Source: Nocardia vermiculata NBRC 100427 (GTDB lineage Bacteria > Actinomycetota > Actinomycetes > Mycobacteriales > Mycobacteriaceae). From it: a stretch of DNA of 64,000 bases. The first letter of the stretch is position 1. Every line of letters starts with the position of its first letter. The stretch lies in NCBI RefSeq assembly GCF_001613265.1, contig NZ_BDCA01000001.1:62001-126000 (forward strand), in the 5' to 3' direction. The notes under the pieces are model-generated. The model did not search any database. It saw nothing but the letters and a program-made list of their open reading frames with translations, and had not been told where the DNA came from. The position numbers were made by a program, and so were the translations under genes. Below, piece after piece: positions 1 to 11,072 of this stretch.

Positions 1-1455
1 TGCGGGCGTGGTGTTCCCGATCCCCATATCCCCGGCGATCAGCAGATCCGCACCGCTGTCGATTTCCTCGTCGGCGATCGCCCGGCCCGCGGCCAGCGCG
101 GCGTGCAGTTCCTGCTCGGTGAGCGCGTCCTCGCGGTCGATCGACCCGTTGGCGCGGCGGATCTTGTACGCGGACACGGCGGGGTCGGTATCGGATTCCA
201 CGGCCAGATCGACGACCCGGACCGTCGCACCGCTCAGTCGTGCGAGGGCGTTCACCGCGGCGCCGCCGGCGAGGAAGTTCGCGACCATCTGCGCGGTCAC
301 CTCGCTCGGATAGGCCGACACCCCGTGCCGTGCGACCGCGTGATCGGCGGCGAACACCACCACCCGGGCCCGCTCGAACTGTTTCGGCGGGCACTGCCCC
401 TGACAGGCCGCCACCCAGTTCCCGAGCGTCTCCAGCCGTCCCAGCGATCCGGCCGGTTTGGTCAGCAGTGCCTGCCGCCGTTCGGCGTCGGCGCGCACCA
501 TCGCATCCGGCGCGGCCACCGCCGCGAACACCGGTGTGCTGCCCCCGGTTTCGGCGACCCACGCGAACTGACCGGCGGCCGGCGCGGCGGCCCCAGTCGC
601 TGCGTCGTCCGACGCTGCTGATCCATTCGCCTGTTCCGCAGCCGGGACGGCGACCTTCGGCGCCATCGAATCCGCGGCGTTCCCGGTCGCTGCGGCGCGC
701 GAGACGGTAGCGGCCGCCTCGGATCCTGGTGCTGTGCCTGCCGCGTCGGCTGCGGCAGCGGAGGGAGTTGCGGCTACCCCGCCCGCATTCGTCACCGCGC
801 CGGTGCCGGCTCCGGCGGCCGCGAGACCCGCGGCCGCAACCGCATCCGGTGCTCCGGTCGTCGCGGCGTAGGCGGCACCGGATGTCGCACCACCCGGTGT
901 ATCCACCGCGCCGGCGCTCTGCAGCACCACCGGTACTCCGGCGACCACCAGCACGACCTCGTCACAGATCGCGGCGAGGCGCTGATTGAGTGTGCCGATC
1001 TCGTCGCGGAGGAGCCTGCCGGAGGCGGTCGCCGGCACGACTCCGAGGCCGAGTTCGGGGCTGACGATCAGCAGCCGCCCGGTATATCCGGTCACGGCCG
1101 CGACCAGGGCGTCGGTATCGGGTGCGACGGTGCCGCGCGGCGCCTCCCAGGCCGCCCGCGCATCGATACGCGCGGTCAGCCAGGTGCCGAGATCGTCGAT
1201 CAGGGTGACCGGCGCCGGATCGCCGAGCACCGTGACGGGATCTCCCTCGACCACCTGCCAGGTGCCGGGGCGGCGCACGCGATGGGCGGCGATGCGTTCG
1301 GCGAAGTCGGTATCGGCCGGGTCCGGGACCGCGGTCGCGACGTAGCGGACCGTCCCGGCCCGACCGGCGATCTGCTCGGCGTAAGCCGATTTACCCGAGC
1401 GCGCCCCACCGAGCACCAGCGTCCGCAGCCCTCGGCCGCCCGCAGCATCGTTCAC
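1..1455 (-). CDS. cobUT: Bifunctional CobU-CobT fusion, partial at left edge
   Basis: The reading frame starts at GTG 1455 and runs off the left edge. The first ~185 residues match adenosylcobinamide kinase/guanylyltransferase (CobU), with a Walker A loop GGARSGKS near residue 17 and the CobU-type segment [16 protein letters not shown] linker of roughly 110 residues made mostly of Ala, Gly and Thr follows. Then comes nicotinate-nucleotide-dimethylbenzimidazole phosphoribosyltransferase (CobT), recognisable by AKVAGSLG-like [19 protein letters not shown] and the GDMGIGNTT motif at the edge. Together the domains would activate cobinamide and make alpha-ribazole phosphate in the lower-ligand branch of B12 synthesis. 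These are separate genes in M. tuberculosis. The CobT C-terminus lies outside the window. Confidence 0.88.
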   Translation of the reverse strand, partial: MNDAAGGRGLRTLVLGGARSGKSAYAEQIAGRAGTVRYVATAVPDPADTDFAERIAAHRVRRPGTWQVVEGDPVTVLGDPAPVTLIDDLGTWLTARIDARAAWEAPRGTVAPDTDALVAAVTGYTGRLLIVSPELGLGVVPATASGRLLRDEIGTLNQRLAAICDEVVLVVAGVPVVLQSAGAVDTPGGATSGAAYAATTGAPDAVAAAGLAAAGAGTGAVTNAGGVAATPSAAAADAAGTAPGSEAAATVSRAAATGNAADSMAPKVAVPAAEQANGSAASDDAATGAAAPAAGQFAWVAETGGSTPVFAAVAAPDAMVRADAERRQALLTKPAGSLGRLETLGNWVAACQGQCPPKQFERARVVVFAADHAVARHGVSAYPSEVTAQMVANFLAGGAAVNALARLSGATVRVVDLAVESDTDPAVSAYKIRRANGSIDREDALTEQELHAALAAGRAIADEEIDSGADLLIAGDMGIGNTTPA

Positions 1456-1789
1456 CACGTCAGCACGGTACCAACTGTGCCCCGCCACGACCCCCGCGTA
1501 CCCGCACGGCCGTAGCCGCAGCCGACCCGGCCACACCGCCGATCACGACCATGGGAACGACCTGCGGCCGAGCGATCCCCGCGGTATGTGGGCGCAACCG
1601 ACGCTTCCCGCCGGTCGGCGCACGGACCACTGCCACGCGTGTGGATCGCCTGCGCCCGCCGTTCGTGAGCGTGGACGGGGAGAATCTGACGAGGCTCCGC
1701 GTCGAATAGGGAGGTTCCAGCGACAGGTGCCGACGCGACGTGGCCGATGCGACTCGGCAACTCACACCGCAACAGCCGCGCCGCGCAGC
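1456..1789. other. Gene-free stretch upstream of cobUT
   Basis: About 334 bases lie between the cobUT start and the stop of the DUF3043 gene. Open frames on both strands are short, rich in Arg/Gly and without recognisable family features. I looked for a cobalamin riboswitch ahead of cobUT and saw no convincing B12 box. On the minus strand TACCGT about 20 bases before the GTG could be a -10 element of the TANNNT type, but this is weak. Confidence 0.4.
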
Positions 1790-2458
1790 TCAGACCGCGT
1801 CGCCGGGCGATACCCGCGGCTTCGGGGCGCGCATGCGGCGGATCTGCGAGGCGCGCACGAACGCGTACCAGCCCAGCGACCAGCGGGAGGTGGTGTCGTC
1901 GGGGTAGCGCTCCTGCACCCGTTTGTTGATCATGCGGCCGATCACGAAGCCTTCGACCACCATGAACGCCATCATGATGATCATCGCGAGGGTGACATAT
2001 GCCTGGACCTGCGGGGTGAGGAACATGGTCAGGATCAGCACCAGCGCCAGCGGCATGAACAGGCCGACCAGGTTGCGGCGGGCGTCGACCAGGTCGCGGA
2101 CATAGGCGCGGACCGGACCGCGATCGCGTGGCAGCAGGAATTTGTCCTCACCGGCGAGCATCCTCGCCCGCCGGTCGGCGGCACTGGCCCGCCGTTCCGC
2201 CGCCGCGGCCTTGCGCTCCTCGCGGTTACCCCGGGTGGCCTTGCGGCGGGCCCGGGCCTCCTTGTTGGTCAGCGGCGCGGGTGCGACCGGGCCGCGGCGC
2301 TTGCCCTGGGCTTCCCGCCGGGACGGCGTCGGTCGCCCCTTGCCCGGCGTCGGCGTGGGCCGTTCCGGGACGGCGGCCGCGTCGCCACCGCTCACGGCCG
2401 AGGTGTCGTCGGCCTGGTCGTCGGTGGTGCTGGCATCGCCACGGCGGAGGAACTTCAC
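1790..2458 (-). CDS. DUF3043 membrane protein (Rv2206-like)
   Basis: This 222-residue protein belongs to the actinobacterial DUF3043 family of unknown function. The first ~90 residues are charged, rich in Arg, Ala and Pro. They are followed by FLLPRDRGPVRAYVRDLVDAR, the family core, and two hydrophobic segments (about residues 135-180) that should span the membrane. GTG 2458 (VKFLRRGD) was preferred over an upstream in-frame ATG at 2482 because relatives begin just before a short basic motif. It is divergent from hesB and points toward cobUT, the arrangement also found around Rv2204c-Rv2207 in M. tuberculosis. Confidence 0.82.
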   Translation of the reverse strand: MKFLRRGDASTTDDQADDTSAVSGGDAAAVPERPTPTPGKGRPTPSRREAQGKRRGPVAPAPLTNKEARARRKATRGNREERKAAAAERRASAADRRARMLAGEDKFLLPRDRGPVRAYVRDLVDARRNLVGLFMPLALVLILTMFLTPQVQAYVTLAMIIMMAFMVVEGFVIGRMINKRVQERYPDDTTSRWSLGWYAFVRASQIRRMRAPKPRVSPGDAV

Positions 2459-2772
2459 GCCGACCAGGCTATTGGATGACACTTCGCCCTGGAAACAAGG
2501 TCCTCGACACCGGGTGTGTTATCGGTCATATCGCCCATATCGACCCTGGTCGCGACCGGCGCTTCCACCTCACCGACACGCCCTCGTACTGTGGTGATTC
2601 GCACGCCCGACCGCTGCCGCTCGAGGATTTCCGGGCCCACGGCGTCCGTGCCGCCCACATCAGTGGCAAGATTGGAATAGCCACCCGCGACGTGGCGTTG
2701 ACAGCTACCGAGCCGTGCGCTGTTCACGGAAACAACGTTCACGGGTTGAACCAGGATCCGCGAGGAGACTTC
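2459..2772 (+). promoter_or_regulatory. Divergent promoter region, DUF3043 / hesB
   Basis: This 314-base gap separates divergent genes. TTGACA at 2698-2703 is a good -35 hexamer for the plus-strand hesB gene, but no strong -10 sits 17-18 bases downstream (TGTTCA at 2721-2726 is the best). GAGGAG about 8 bases before ATG 2773 is the ribosome-binding site. Open frames crossing this stretch lack family features and I treat them as spurious. Confidence 0.4.
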
Positions 2773-3123
2773 ATGACTGTGCAGAACGAGACCACCACCC
2801 ACGGTGCGATCCTGACCGACGCCGCGGCGTCCAAGGCCAAGGCGCTGCTGGACCAGGAGGGCCGCGACGATCTGGCGCTGCGCATCGCGGTGCAGCCCGG
2901 CGGGTGTGCGGGTCTGCGATACCAGCTGTTCTTCGACGACCGCACGCTCGACGGTGACCTCGTCGTCGAATTCGGTGGCGTGAAGCTGGCCGTCGACCGG
3001 ATGAGCGCCCCCTACATCCAGGGTGCGTCCATCGACTTCGTCGACACCATCGAGAAGCAGGGTTTCACCATCGACAACCCCAACGCCACCGGCTCCTGCG
3101 CCTGCGGCGACAGCTTCAACTGA
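2773..3123 (+). CDS. erpA: HesB/IscA-type iron-sulfur insertion protein
   Basis: The 116-residue product is an A-type Fe-S carrier that delivers clusters to apoproteins in the cytoplasm. The three ligand cysteines are in place: C45 in GGCAG and C109/C111 in CACGD near the C-terminus. Length and the ILTDAAASKAKALL start fit the family. Start at ATG 2773 follows a GAGGAG ribosome-binding site. It resembles the hesB-like protein Rv2204c and sits, as there, close to adoK and the DUF3043 gene. Whether it acts like ErpA, IscA or SufA cannot be told from sequence. Confidence 0.9.
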   Translation: MTVQNETTTHGAILTDAAASKAKALLDQEGRDDLALRIAVQPGGCAGLRYQLFFDDRTLDGDLVVEFGGVKLAVDRMSAPYIQGASIDFVDTIEKQGFTIDNPNATGSCACGDSFN

Positions 3124-3132
3124 TATTCGGTC

Positions 3133-3168
3133 CACGGCGCGGAACCCTTACGGGGGTTCCGCGCCGTG
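3133..3168 (+). terminator. Rho-independent-type hairpin after hesB
   Basis: Perfect 15-bp inverted repeat: left arm 3133-3147, six-base loop, right arm 3154-3168. It lies directly after the hesB stop. There is no U-tract, which is common for actinobacterial terminators. Confidence 0.75.
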
Positions 3169-3224
3169 TCGTCGACAGCGGCCTCGCACGGTACGGTAAT
3201 CCTGTTTTCGCCTTCGACAGATAA

Positions 3225-4208
<984 letters not shown>

Positions 4209-4324
4209 GATCGCCTACGGCCCCGAACGAGGTCCCGGCCGACCGATTCCGGCGAACGCCTCCGTGAAAACTCACAATTGCGACCGGATGCGCAAGGTTC
4301 GCCAGGTATCAATAGGGTGTGGGT

Positions 4325-5038
4325 ATGGGATCCGACCGTTTATATTTTCGTCAGCTGCTGGCGGGCCGGGACTGGGCCGTCGGCGATCCGATCGCCACTC
4401 AGATGCGGAACTTTTCGTATCTGATCGGTGACCGGGAGTCCGGCGAATGCGTGGTGGTCGATCCCGCGTACGCGGCGGGAGATCTGGCCGAGATCGCCGA
4501 GTCCGACGGACTGCGGCTGACCGGAGTGCTGGCCACCCATCATCATCCCGACCACGTCGGTGGCTCGATGATGGGCTTCACACTGCGCGGCGTACGGGAA
4601 CTGCTGGAGCAGGTCCAGGTTCCGGTACACGTGAACCGGGAGGAACTGTCCTGGGTCGCGAACGTCACCGGCATCGCCGAGAGTGAGTTCACCGGCCACG
4701 ACCACGGCGATACGCTGCGCGTCGGCGATCTCGAGATCGAGTTCCTGCACACCCCCGGCCACACTCCGGGCAGCCAGTGCTTCCTGGTGGAGAACCGCTT
4801 GGTCGCCGGCGACACCCTGTTCGTCGACGGCTGCGGTCGCACCGATTTCCCCGGCGGCGACTCCGACGCGATGTTCACCAGCCTGCGTCACCTGTCCGAA
4901 TTGAGCGGCGATCCGGTCGTGTATCCCGGTCACTGGTATTCGGAGGAGCCCAGCGCGGCCCTGTCGGCGGTCCGCGAGAACAACTATGTGATGCGTCCCA
5001 AAACCCTCGAACAGTGGCGCATGCTCATGCCCGGCTGA
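4325..5038 (+). CDS. MBL-fold metallohydrolase (glyoxalase II-like)
   Basis: A 237-residue metallo-beta-lactamase-fold protein. THHHPDHVGG near residue 75 supplies the HxHxDH metal motif, and HTPGHTPGSQC and VYPGHW supply the later ligands. The pattern fits the glyoxalase II/persulfide dioxygenase branch and resembles M. tuberculosis Rv1637c. The reaction is therefore likely thioester or persulfide hydrolysis/oxidation, but the substrate is unknown. ATG 4325 was chosen over an in-frame GTG at 4319 because homologues begin with a short MGxxxxRLYFRQL segment. Confidence 0.85.
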   Translation: MGSDRLYFRQLLAGRDWAVGDPIATQMRNFSYLIGDRESGECVVVDPAYAAGDLAEIAESDGLRLTGVLATHHHPDHVGGSMMGFTLRGVRELLEQVQVPVHVNREELSWVANVTGIAESEFTGHDHGDTLRVGDLEIEFLHTPGHTPGSQCFLVENRLVAGDTLFVDGCGRTDFPGGDSDAMFTSLRHLSELSGDPVVYPGHWYSEEPSAALSAVRENNYVMRPKTLEQWRMLMPG

Positions 5039-5113
5039 TCCGCTGCTCCGAGCCGGTACCCAGCCGACCCGGCAGCCGACCGGCAGGTAGCGACAACCGA
5101 ACTGTCCGACCCG

Positions 5114-5140
5114 AGGCCCTCTCACTGCGTGAGAGGGCCT
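5114..5140 (+). terminator. Terminator after MBL gene
   Basis: Perfect 12-bp stem (5114-5125 and 5129-5140) with a three-base loop, followed by TTCGCT. It is a textbook intrinsic terminator and separates the MBL gene from the ABC exporter. Confidence 0.85.
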
Positions 5141-5324
5141 TTCGCTGTCCGGGCCCCGACAACGTCCGGGCGGTCGGACCGCCGGTCCGTCGGCCGACGG
5201 ACCACCCGACCGGACCCCACCAAATTTTTCCCGACAGCATGTTGATATCTTACCGACACACCGTCAGGAAGACGGGTGGAAAGGTCGACCCGCGCCACCG
5301 TGGCGGCCACGACGAGGAGTTGTC

Positions 5325-6440
5325 ATGTTCTTGGCATTGCGCGAACTGTGGTACGCGCGAATGAGATTCGGGCTGATGGGTGGCGTCGTCACCCTGATCT
5401 CGATCCTGACCGTCATGTTGTCGGGCCTGTCGTCCGGTCTGGTCGACGACGGAGTCTCGGGCCTGCGCGCCCTCCCGGTGGACGGGTTCGCCTTCGCCGA
5501 CGGCACCAAAACCGATTCGGCGTTCACTCGCAGCACCATCGACACCGAACAGGTCGCGAGCTGGCGGGCCCGCCCGGACGTGGCACAGGCGGCACCGTTC
5601 GGCAACACCCTGGTCAATGCGAAGACCGGCGACGGGGTGGCGATCGACTTCGCGCTGTTCGGCGTCGAACCCGATTCGTTCCTGGCACCCGCACCCGCCC
5701 AGGGCTCGGGATTGGCCGAACCCGACGGGATCGTGGTCAGCGACACCGCGCTCGAGAACGGCGCCCACCTCGGCGACACCGTTGTCATCGACCGGCTCGG
5801 CACCACATTGCGGATCGTCGGGGTCACCTCCGGTAAGCAGACCTTCGGGCATGTCGACGTCGCGTATGTTCCATTGCGCACCTGGCAGGAGATCCACGCC
5901 GGGGCGAAACCGGGTGAGGCGGTGCCGCAGCACGCGTACCGGGAGGCCAGCGCGGTCGCCCTGCAAGGTTCCGGTATCGACCTGGCCGCCGGTGACGCCA
6001 CCGCCCACACCTCGGCGATGACGCGCGACGATTCCTACGATGCCTCCCCCGGGTTCTCCGCGGAAATGGCGACGATGTCGATGATCAAGGCATTCCTGTA
6101 CGCCATCTCGGCACTGGTGGTGGGCGCGTTCTTCCTGGTGTGGACGATTCAGCGCTCCGGTGAGCTGGCGGTGCTGCGCGCGATCGGGGCGCCGACCCGA
6201 TTCCTGCTCGTCGACGGCCTCGCTCAGGCGCTGGTGGTGCTCGTCGGCTCGACCGCGCTGGGTGTGCTGATCGCGGTGGCGGGCAGCAGTTTCATCCAGG
6301 GCATGCCTTTCAGTCTCGATCCGGCCGCCATCGCCACCGGCGCGATCGGGTTGATCGTGCTCGGCCTCGTCGGTGCCGCCGCGGCCATCGTGCGCGTCAC
6401 CCGCATCGATCCACTCACCGCGTTGGGAGCACACCGATGA
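5325..6440 (+). CDS. ABC transporter permease, FtsX/MacB-like
   Basis: A 371-residue permease of the FtsX/MacB/DevC type. One transmembrane helix sits near the N-terminus (about residues 12-35). A large extracytoplasmic domain (about 40-240) follows, then three helices around 255-280, 300-325 and 335-362. It ends in RVTRIDPLTALGAHR, a typical coupling segment before the C-terminus. The stop overlaps the start of the ATPase gene by four bases (ATGA), so the two are translated together as an exporter or mechanotransmission complex. The substrate cannot be inferred. A terminator lies upstream at 5114-5140, so transcription starts in 5141-5324. Confidence 0.87.
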   Translation: MFLALRELWYARMRFGLMGGVVTLISILTVMLSGLSSGLVDDGVSGLRALPVDGFAFADGTKTDSAFTRSTIDTEQVASWRARPDVAQAAPFGNTLVNAKTGDGVAIDFALFGVEPDSFLAPAPAQGSGLAEPDGIVVSDTALENGAHLGDTVVIDRLGTTLRIVGVTSGKQTFGHVDVAYVPLRTWQEIHAGAKPGEAVPQHAYREASAVALQGSGIDLAAGDATAHTSAMTRDDSYDASPGFSAEMATMSMIKAFLYAISALVVGAFFLVWTIQRSGELAVLRAIGAPTRFLLVDGLAQALVVLVGSTALGVLIAVAGSSFIQGMPFSLDPAAIATGAIGLIVLGLVGAAAAIVRVTRIDPLTALGAHR

Positions 6441-7165
6441 CCACCTCCGGCATTCGCGAATCCGGCACATCTCGCCCGCCGTCGGACGACGCTGCCGGCC
6501 TCGTCCTCGACGATGTCTGTCTGCGCCTCGGCGACGGCGCCGGGACCGTCACCGCACTCGATCACGTGCGATTGTCCGTCGCGCCGGGCGAATTCGTCGC
6601 CGTCATCGGCCCGTCCGGTTCCGGCAAGTCGAGTCTGCTGGCCGTCGCCGGTGGGCTGACCACCCCGGATACCGGCACCGTTCGTATCGCCGGCACCGAG
6701 GTACGCGCGCTCGGCACCCGCGCCCGGACCCGGTTCCGGCTGCAGCACATCGGTTTCGTCTTCCAGTCCGGCAATCTGCTCCCTGCGCTGACGGCCGTCG
6801 ATCAGCTCCGCCTGGTCGCCCGACTCAGCGGTGCCCGCCGCGATCCGGCCGAACTGCTGGCCGCGGTCGGCATGGCCGACAAGGCCGGACGCCGCCCGGA
6901 GCAGCTGTCCGGTGGTGAACGCCAGCGCGTCGGTATCGCCCGTGCCCTGGTCGGTGCACCGAAGGTGCTCCTGGTCGACGAGCCCACCGCGGCCCTGGAC
7001 CGGGCCCGCAGCGCCGACATCGTGGACCTGCTGGCCGCCGAGACTCGCGCCGCCTCGGTGGCGACGGTCATGGTCACCCACGATCACGACATCATCGACC
7101 GCTGCGATCGGGTGTTGCACATGGTCGACGGCACCCTGACCGAGGCGGACCTGCCGCGCGGTTGA
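6437..7165 (+). CDS. ABC transporter ATP-binding protein
   Basis: A 242-residue ATPase with all motifs intact: Walker A GPSGSGKSS near residue 58, Q-loop GFVFQSGNLLP, signature LSGGERQRVGIARAL near 155, Walker B VLLVDEPTAAL, and the switch His in MVTHDH. It belongs to the LolD/MacB-like group that pairs with FtsX-type permeases, in line with the permease gene it overlaps by four bases. The TetR gene just downstream is the obvious candidate regulator of this pair. Confidence 0.93.
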   Translation: MTTSGIRESGTSRPPSDDAAGLVLDDVCLRLGDGAGTVTALDHVRLSVAPGEFVAVIGPSGSGKSSLLAVAGGLTTPDTGTVRIAGTEVRALGTRARTRFRLQHIGFVFQSGNLLPALTAVDQLRLVARLSGARRDPAELLAAVGMADKAGRRPEQLSGGERQRVGIARALVGAPKVLLVDEPTAALDRARSADIVDLLAAETRAASVATVMVTHDHDIIDRCDRVLHMVDGTLTEADLPRG

Positions 7166-7210
7166 GCACCCCGGTGGATCACCGGCGCGCCGCACGCGGC
7201 CTCGCCCGTT

Positions 7211-7240
7211 CACGGTGGCGGATCCGCATCCGCCACCGTG
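7211..7240 (+). terminator. Hairpin between ABC exporter and tetR
   Basis: Perfect 13-bp inverted repeat (7211-7223 and 7228-7240) with the four-base loop CCGC. It follows the ATPase gene and has no U-tract. It should end the exporter transcript. Confidence 0.65.
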
Positions 7241-7342
7241 GATCCGCGTCGCGACCGGCTGTCAGGGTTCCGGCGGCAGATGACACACTGATGTTCCCCA
7301 GGGCTCGGAGCACCGGCCCGGACAACGATCGAAGGAGGGTGG

Positions 7343-7927
7343 ATGCCGAGGATTCAGGCGGCGACGGTGGCCGAACACCGGCAGGCACAGCGCCGTGCCC
7401 TCCTGGATGCGGCCCGCGCGATCCTGGCCGAGACCCCCGGCGTCGCACCGTCTCTGGCGGAGGTGGCGGCCCGCGCGGGCCTGTCCCGGCCGAGCGTGTA
7501 TCAGTATTTCGGTTCCCGCAACGACCTTCTCGACGCGATCATGGCCGACGCATTACCGCGCTGGAGCGCACGCATCACCGACGGTCTCGCCGCCACCACC
7601 GATCCCGGGGCGCAGGTCCTGGCCTACGCACGCATCAACCTGGAACTGGTCGCCGAGGGGGAACATGCTGTGGTGCAGGGCCTTTCCACACTGGTCTCCG
7701 CCGACACCCTCGCCGAACAGGGCCGCGCCATCCACGCCGAGTTGCGGACGCCACTGCTGCGCGCCCTCACCGATTTCGGCGCACCCGACCCCGACACGAC
7801 CGCCGAACTGATCAACGCGGTCGTGCACACCGCCTCCCGCATGATCGAGAACGGTGCGGCATTCGACACCACATGGGCCCGGGTGCGCGACCTGCTGGCG
7901 CCGTACCTCACCCCCGCCCCCGGCTGA
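7343..7927 (+). CDS. TetR-family transcriptional regulator
   Basis: A 194-residue TetR protein. The DNA-binding half is the first ~55 residues, with the helix-turn-helix AEVAARAGLSRPSVYQYF typical of the family. The rest is the ligand-binding and dimerisation half. GAAGGAGGG just ahead of ATG 7343 is a strong ribosome-binding site. It follows the ABC exporter genes across a hairpin and may repress them in response to an exported compound. The ligand is unknown. Confidence 0.88.
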   Translation: MPRIQAATVAEHRQAQRRALLDAARAILAETPGVAPSLAEVAARAGLSRPSVYQYFGSRNDLLDAIMADALPRWSARITDGLAATTDPGAQVLAYARINLELVAEGEHAVVQGLSTLVSADTLAEQGRAIHAELRTPLLRALTDFGAPDPDTTAELINAVVHTASRMIENGAAFDTTWARVRDLLAPYLTPAPG

Positions 7928-8040
7928 GGCCCACCGCGGCGGGCGGCCGACGACCTGCCGCCACCCGGGGCGTGGTTGGCGCCGGGGCAGAACCACAGCA
8001 TTCCGGCCCGCGCGGAAACGTCCGGGGCCCGCTGCTGTGC

Positions 8041-9141
8041 TCAGGCCAGGGTGCGCAGCCAGCCGTGGGTGTCGGCGAAGGTGCCGCGCTGGATACCGGT
8101 GAGGGTGTCACGCAGGGCCATGGTGACCTCGCCGGGCTCACCGCCACCGATGGAGAACTCGCCCTCGTCCGACTTCACCCAGCCGACCGGGGTGATGACC
8201 GCGGCGGTGCCGCACGCGAACACCTCGGTGATCTCACCGGAGGCCGCGCCCGCACGCCATTCCTCGACCGAGACCTTGCGCTCCTCGACCGGGTAGCCGG
8301 AGTCGGCGGCGAGGGTCAGCAGGCTGTCGCGGGTGATGCCCGGCAGCAGCGAACCCGACAGTTCGGGAGTGACCAGGCGGGCGTCGGCACCGGAGCCGTA
8401 GACGAAGAACAGGTTGTTGGTGCCCATCTCCTCGACGTACTTGCGCTCGCAGGCATCCAGCCACACGACCTGGTCACAGCCCTCGTCGGTGGCCTGCTGC
8501 TGGGCGAGCAGCGAGGAGGCGTAGTTGCCGGCGACCTTCGCCTCGCCGGTGCCGCCGGGCGCCGCGCGCACGTACTCGGTGGACAGCCACACCCGCACCG
8601 GCTTCACACCGCGCGGGAAGTAGGCGCCGGCGGGCGAACCCAGCAGCAGATATTTGTAGGAAGCGGCGGGCTTCACACCGAGCCCGGCCTCGGTGGAGAA
8701 CATGAACGGCCGTAGATACAGCGATTCCTCACCGCCGGCCGCGGGAACCCAGTCGCGGTCCACGTCGAGCAGCTGGCGCACCGATTCGACGAACAGCTCT
8801 TCGGGCAGTTCGGCCATCGCCAGCCGCCGCGAGGACTTGCGGAACCGGGTGGCGTTGGCGTCGATGCGGAAGGTGGCGATGCTGCCGTCGGCCTGCCGGT
8901 AGGCCTTGAGCCCCTCGAAGATGGCCTGACCGTAGTGGAACACCATGGTCGCCGGGTCCATGCTCAGCGGGCCGTACGGCTCGACCTGCGCATTGGTCCA
9001 CTGTCCGTCGACATAGTCGATCGAGACCATGTGGTCGGTGAAGAACCGGCCGAAGCCGGGCGCCGCCAGAATCTCCGTGCGCCGGTCCGCCGGAACAGGG
9101 GCGGGATGCGGGGTACGGGAAAACTGTGCAGCGAGGGTCAT
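8041..9141 (-). CDS. ilvE: Branched-chain amino acid aminotransferase
   Basis: A 366-residue class IV PLP aminotransferase that interconverts Leu, Ile and Val with their 2-oxo acids. Family marks include [36 protein letters not shown], the PLP-lysine region [17 protein letters not shown] and [18 protein letters not shown] 9141 (MTLAAQFSR) was chosen because longer in-frame extensions to 9261 are low-complexity and unlike homologues. It is followed by glycine-cleavage gcvT upstream on the same strand. M. tuberculosis also has ilvE (Rv2210c) next to gcvT (Rv2211c). Confidence 0.94.
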   Translation of the reverse strand: MTLAAQFSRTPHPAPVPADRRTEILAAPGFGRFFTDHMVSIDYVDGQWTNAQVEPYGPLSMDPATMVFHYGQAIFEGLKAYRQADGSIATFRIDANATRFRKSSRRLAMAELPEELFVESVRQLLDVDRDWVPAAGGEESLYLRPFMFSTEAGLGVKPAASYKYLLLGSPAGAYFPRGVKPVRVWLSTEYVRAAPGGTGEAKVAGNYASSLLAQQQATDEGCDQVVWLDACERKYVEEMGTNNLFFVYGSGADARLVTPELSGSLLPGITRDSLLTLAADSGYPVEERKVSVEEWRAGAASGEITEVFACGTAAVITPVGWVKSDEGEFSIGGGEPGEVTMALRDTLTGIQRGTFADTHGWLRTLA

Positions 9142-9369
9142 GATCTCGATCTTAGAGCCGTGTGCGCGAGCCGCGACGCCCGGACCTGCGGTCGGGCACG
9201 ACGTGGGCTCCGCTCGTGCCCCCGCCGCAGTGCCCGAACCACCTCCCCCGAGCCGCCGCACACCATCCCGTCAACACCCATTTTTGCGGCGAAACGGACC
9301 TGATTGCCCTGCTCGTGGCGGGAGGACCCGACGGCACCGCACCTGCGGTATCTCACCGCGTCCGACGCG

Positions 9370-10470
9370 TCAGGACGTGTGTGAGGTGACGAACGGCGGA
9401 CGCAGCACGGTGGCGCGCAACCGGCGGCCGCGCACATCGACCTCGACCTCGTCGCCCGGCTCCAGGCCCGCATCGGTGTTCAGCAGGGCGAGCGCGACCC
9501 CCACCTTGAGACTCGGCGAGAAGGTGCCCGAGGTGGTCTCGCCGACAGCTCGGTCGCCGCGCAGCACGGTCTGGCCCGGGCGCAGCACACCGCGGTCGAG
9601 TGCCTTCAACCCCAGCAGGGTCCGGCGCGGCCCGTCCGCCTTCTCCCGGGTCAGTGCGTCCTTGCCCCAGAAGGCCGGCTTCTTCCAGCCGACGGCCCAT
9701 CCGGCACGTGCCTGCACGGGAGAGATATCCGGTGACAGTTCGTGCCCGTGCAGCGGATACCCCATTTCGGTGCGCAGCGTATCGCGGGCGCCGAGTCCGG
9801 CGGGTTTACCGCCGACGGCCTCCACCTTCGCCAGCAGCGCCCGGAACACGTCTTCGGCATCGTCCCAGCGGGGCACCAGTTCGTACCCGTGCTCACCGGT
9901 GTATCCGGTGCGGCACACCCGGATCGGCCGCCCCTCCCATTCGGCGTCGACGAATGCCATGTACTCCATGTCGGTCGGAAGGCCCAGCGCGGCAAGTACT
10001 TCCGCCGACTTCGGCCCTTGCACCGCGAACACGGCGTACTCGCGGTGTTCATCGGTGACGGTGATCCCCGCGGGCGCCGCCTCCCGCAGCGCCGCGACCA
10101 CGGCCGCGGTGTTGGCCGCGTTGGGCACCAGGAAGATCTCGTCGTCGCCGACGTAGTAGGCGATCAGATCGTCGATCACCCCGCCGTCGGTGGTGCAGCA
10201 CAGCGTGTACTGCGCTTTGCCCGGCCGGATCCGTCCCAGATCGTTGGTCAGCGTCGAGTTCACGAACTCCGCCGCCCCGGCGCCCCGCACCGTCGCCTTA
10301 CCGAGATGACTCACGTCGAACAGGCCGACGGTGTTGCGTACGGCGGCGTGTTCGGTGACGGTCCCGCCGTACTGCACGGGCATGTCCCACCCGCCGAACG
10401 CCGCGAAGGTGGCGCCCAGCTCGGCGTGGACAGAATGGATCGGGCCCTGCAGCAGCGTCTCGTCGGTCAC
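9370..10470 (-). CDS. gcvT: Glycine cleavage system T protein (aminomethyltransferase)
   Basis: A 366-residue T protein that moves the methylene group from the aminomethyl-lipoyl H protein to tetrahydrofolate, releasing ammonia. Signatures include [45 protein letters not shown] and [10 protein letters not shown], with a C-terminal barrel domain ending in [11 protein letters not shown]. Start at GTG 10470. It lies 228 bases upstream of ilvE on the same strand, so co-transcription is possible but not clear. Confidence 0.94.
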   Translation of the reverse strand: MTDETLLQGPIHSVHAELGATFAAFGGWDMPVQYGGTVTEHAAVRNTVGLFDVSHLGKATVRGAGAAEFVNSTLTNDLGRIRPGKAQYTLCCTTDGGVIDDLIAYYVGDDEIFLVPNAANTAAVVAALREAAPAGITVTDEHREYAVFAVQGPKSAEVLAALGLPTDMEYMAFVDAEWEGRPIRVCRTGYTGEHGYELVPRWDDAEDVFRALLAKVEAVGGKPAGLGARDTLRTEMGYPLHGHELSPDISPVQARAGWAVGWKKPAFWGKDALTREKADGPRRTLLGLKALDRGVLRPGQTVLRGDRAVGETTSGTFSPSLKVGVALALLNTDAGLEPGDEVEVDVRGRRLRATVLRPPFVTSHTS

Positions 10471-10651
10471 CCGGCGAGCTTAACGAGCCGGTTCCGTCGA
10501 TGGGCCGCCCCCGCCCCGCCGTGTCGGCTCGATCACCTCTCGAGGCGACCGGACGGTATGTGAGGGCGGCGCAACCAGGGCTGTACACACCGCAACCCCG
10601 CCGCGACGCGACACTAACGGCTGCGCAACACACCCTTGATGTCCTGTATTC

Positions 10652-11071
10652 ATGCGTATCTCGTCGATCTTCTCCAAGTCGTCCTCGGAAGCACCGCCGA
10701 CCGCGCCCTCGATCTACGACCGGATCGGTGGCCGCGAAGCCCTGGAAACCGTCGTCGAGGACTTCTACGTCCGAGTACTCGCCGACGACGACCTGTCCGG
10801 CTTCTTCACCGGCACCAACATGTCCCGCCTCAAGGGGCGGCAGGTCGAATTCTTCGGCGCCGCCCTCGGCGGCCCCGACCCCTACACCGGCGCCCCCATG
10901 AAGCAGGTCCATCAGGGCCGCGGCATCACCATGCACCATTTCACCCTGGTCGCCGGCCATCTCACCGATTCCCTCACCGCCGCCGGAGTGCCGGAGGAGA
11001 CCGTCGCGGAGATCATCGGTGCGATTGCACCGCTGGCGCCCGAGATCGCCTCGGACGCACCGAATTCCTGA
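10652..11071 (+). CDS. glbN: Group I truncated haemoglobin (TrHbN)
   Basis: A 139-residue truncated haemoglobin, nearly the same length as M. tuberculosis GlbN and strongly similar to it. The pocket residues correspond: Tyr B10 is Y39, Gln E11 is Q64 and the proximal His is H87 (in [13 protein letters not shown]). A short pre-A extension (MRISSIFSK) is present, which in the mycobacterial protein matters for NO dioxygenation. The likely role is detoxifying NO to nitrate. It is convergent with, and one base from, a TioE-like regulator gene. Confidence 0.93.
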   Translation: MRISSIFSKSSSEAPPTAPSIYDRIGGREALETVVEDFYVRVLADDDLSGFFTGTNMSRLKGRQVEFFGAALGGPDPYTGAPMKQVHQGRGITMHHFTLVAGHLTDSLTAAGVPEETVAEIIGAIAPLAPEIASDAPNS

Positions 11072-11072
11072 C

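Noticed and set aside
1456..1789. Possible cobalamin riboswitch ahead of cobUT
   Set aside because: No B12 box-like consensus or convincing fold could be found by eye on the minus strand.
5250..6470. Minus-strand open frame of about 406 codons across the ABC permease
   Set aside because: Antisense to a permease with clear TM pattern; the frame has the HRDQ-rich look of GC-driven shadows.
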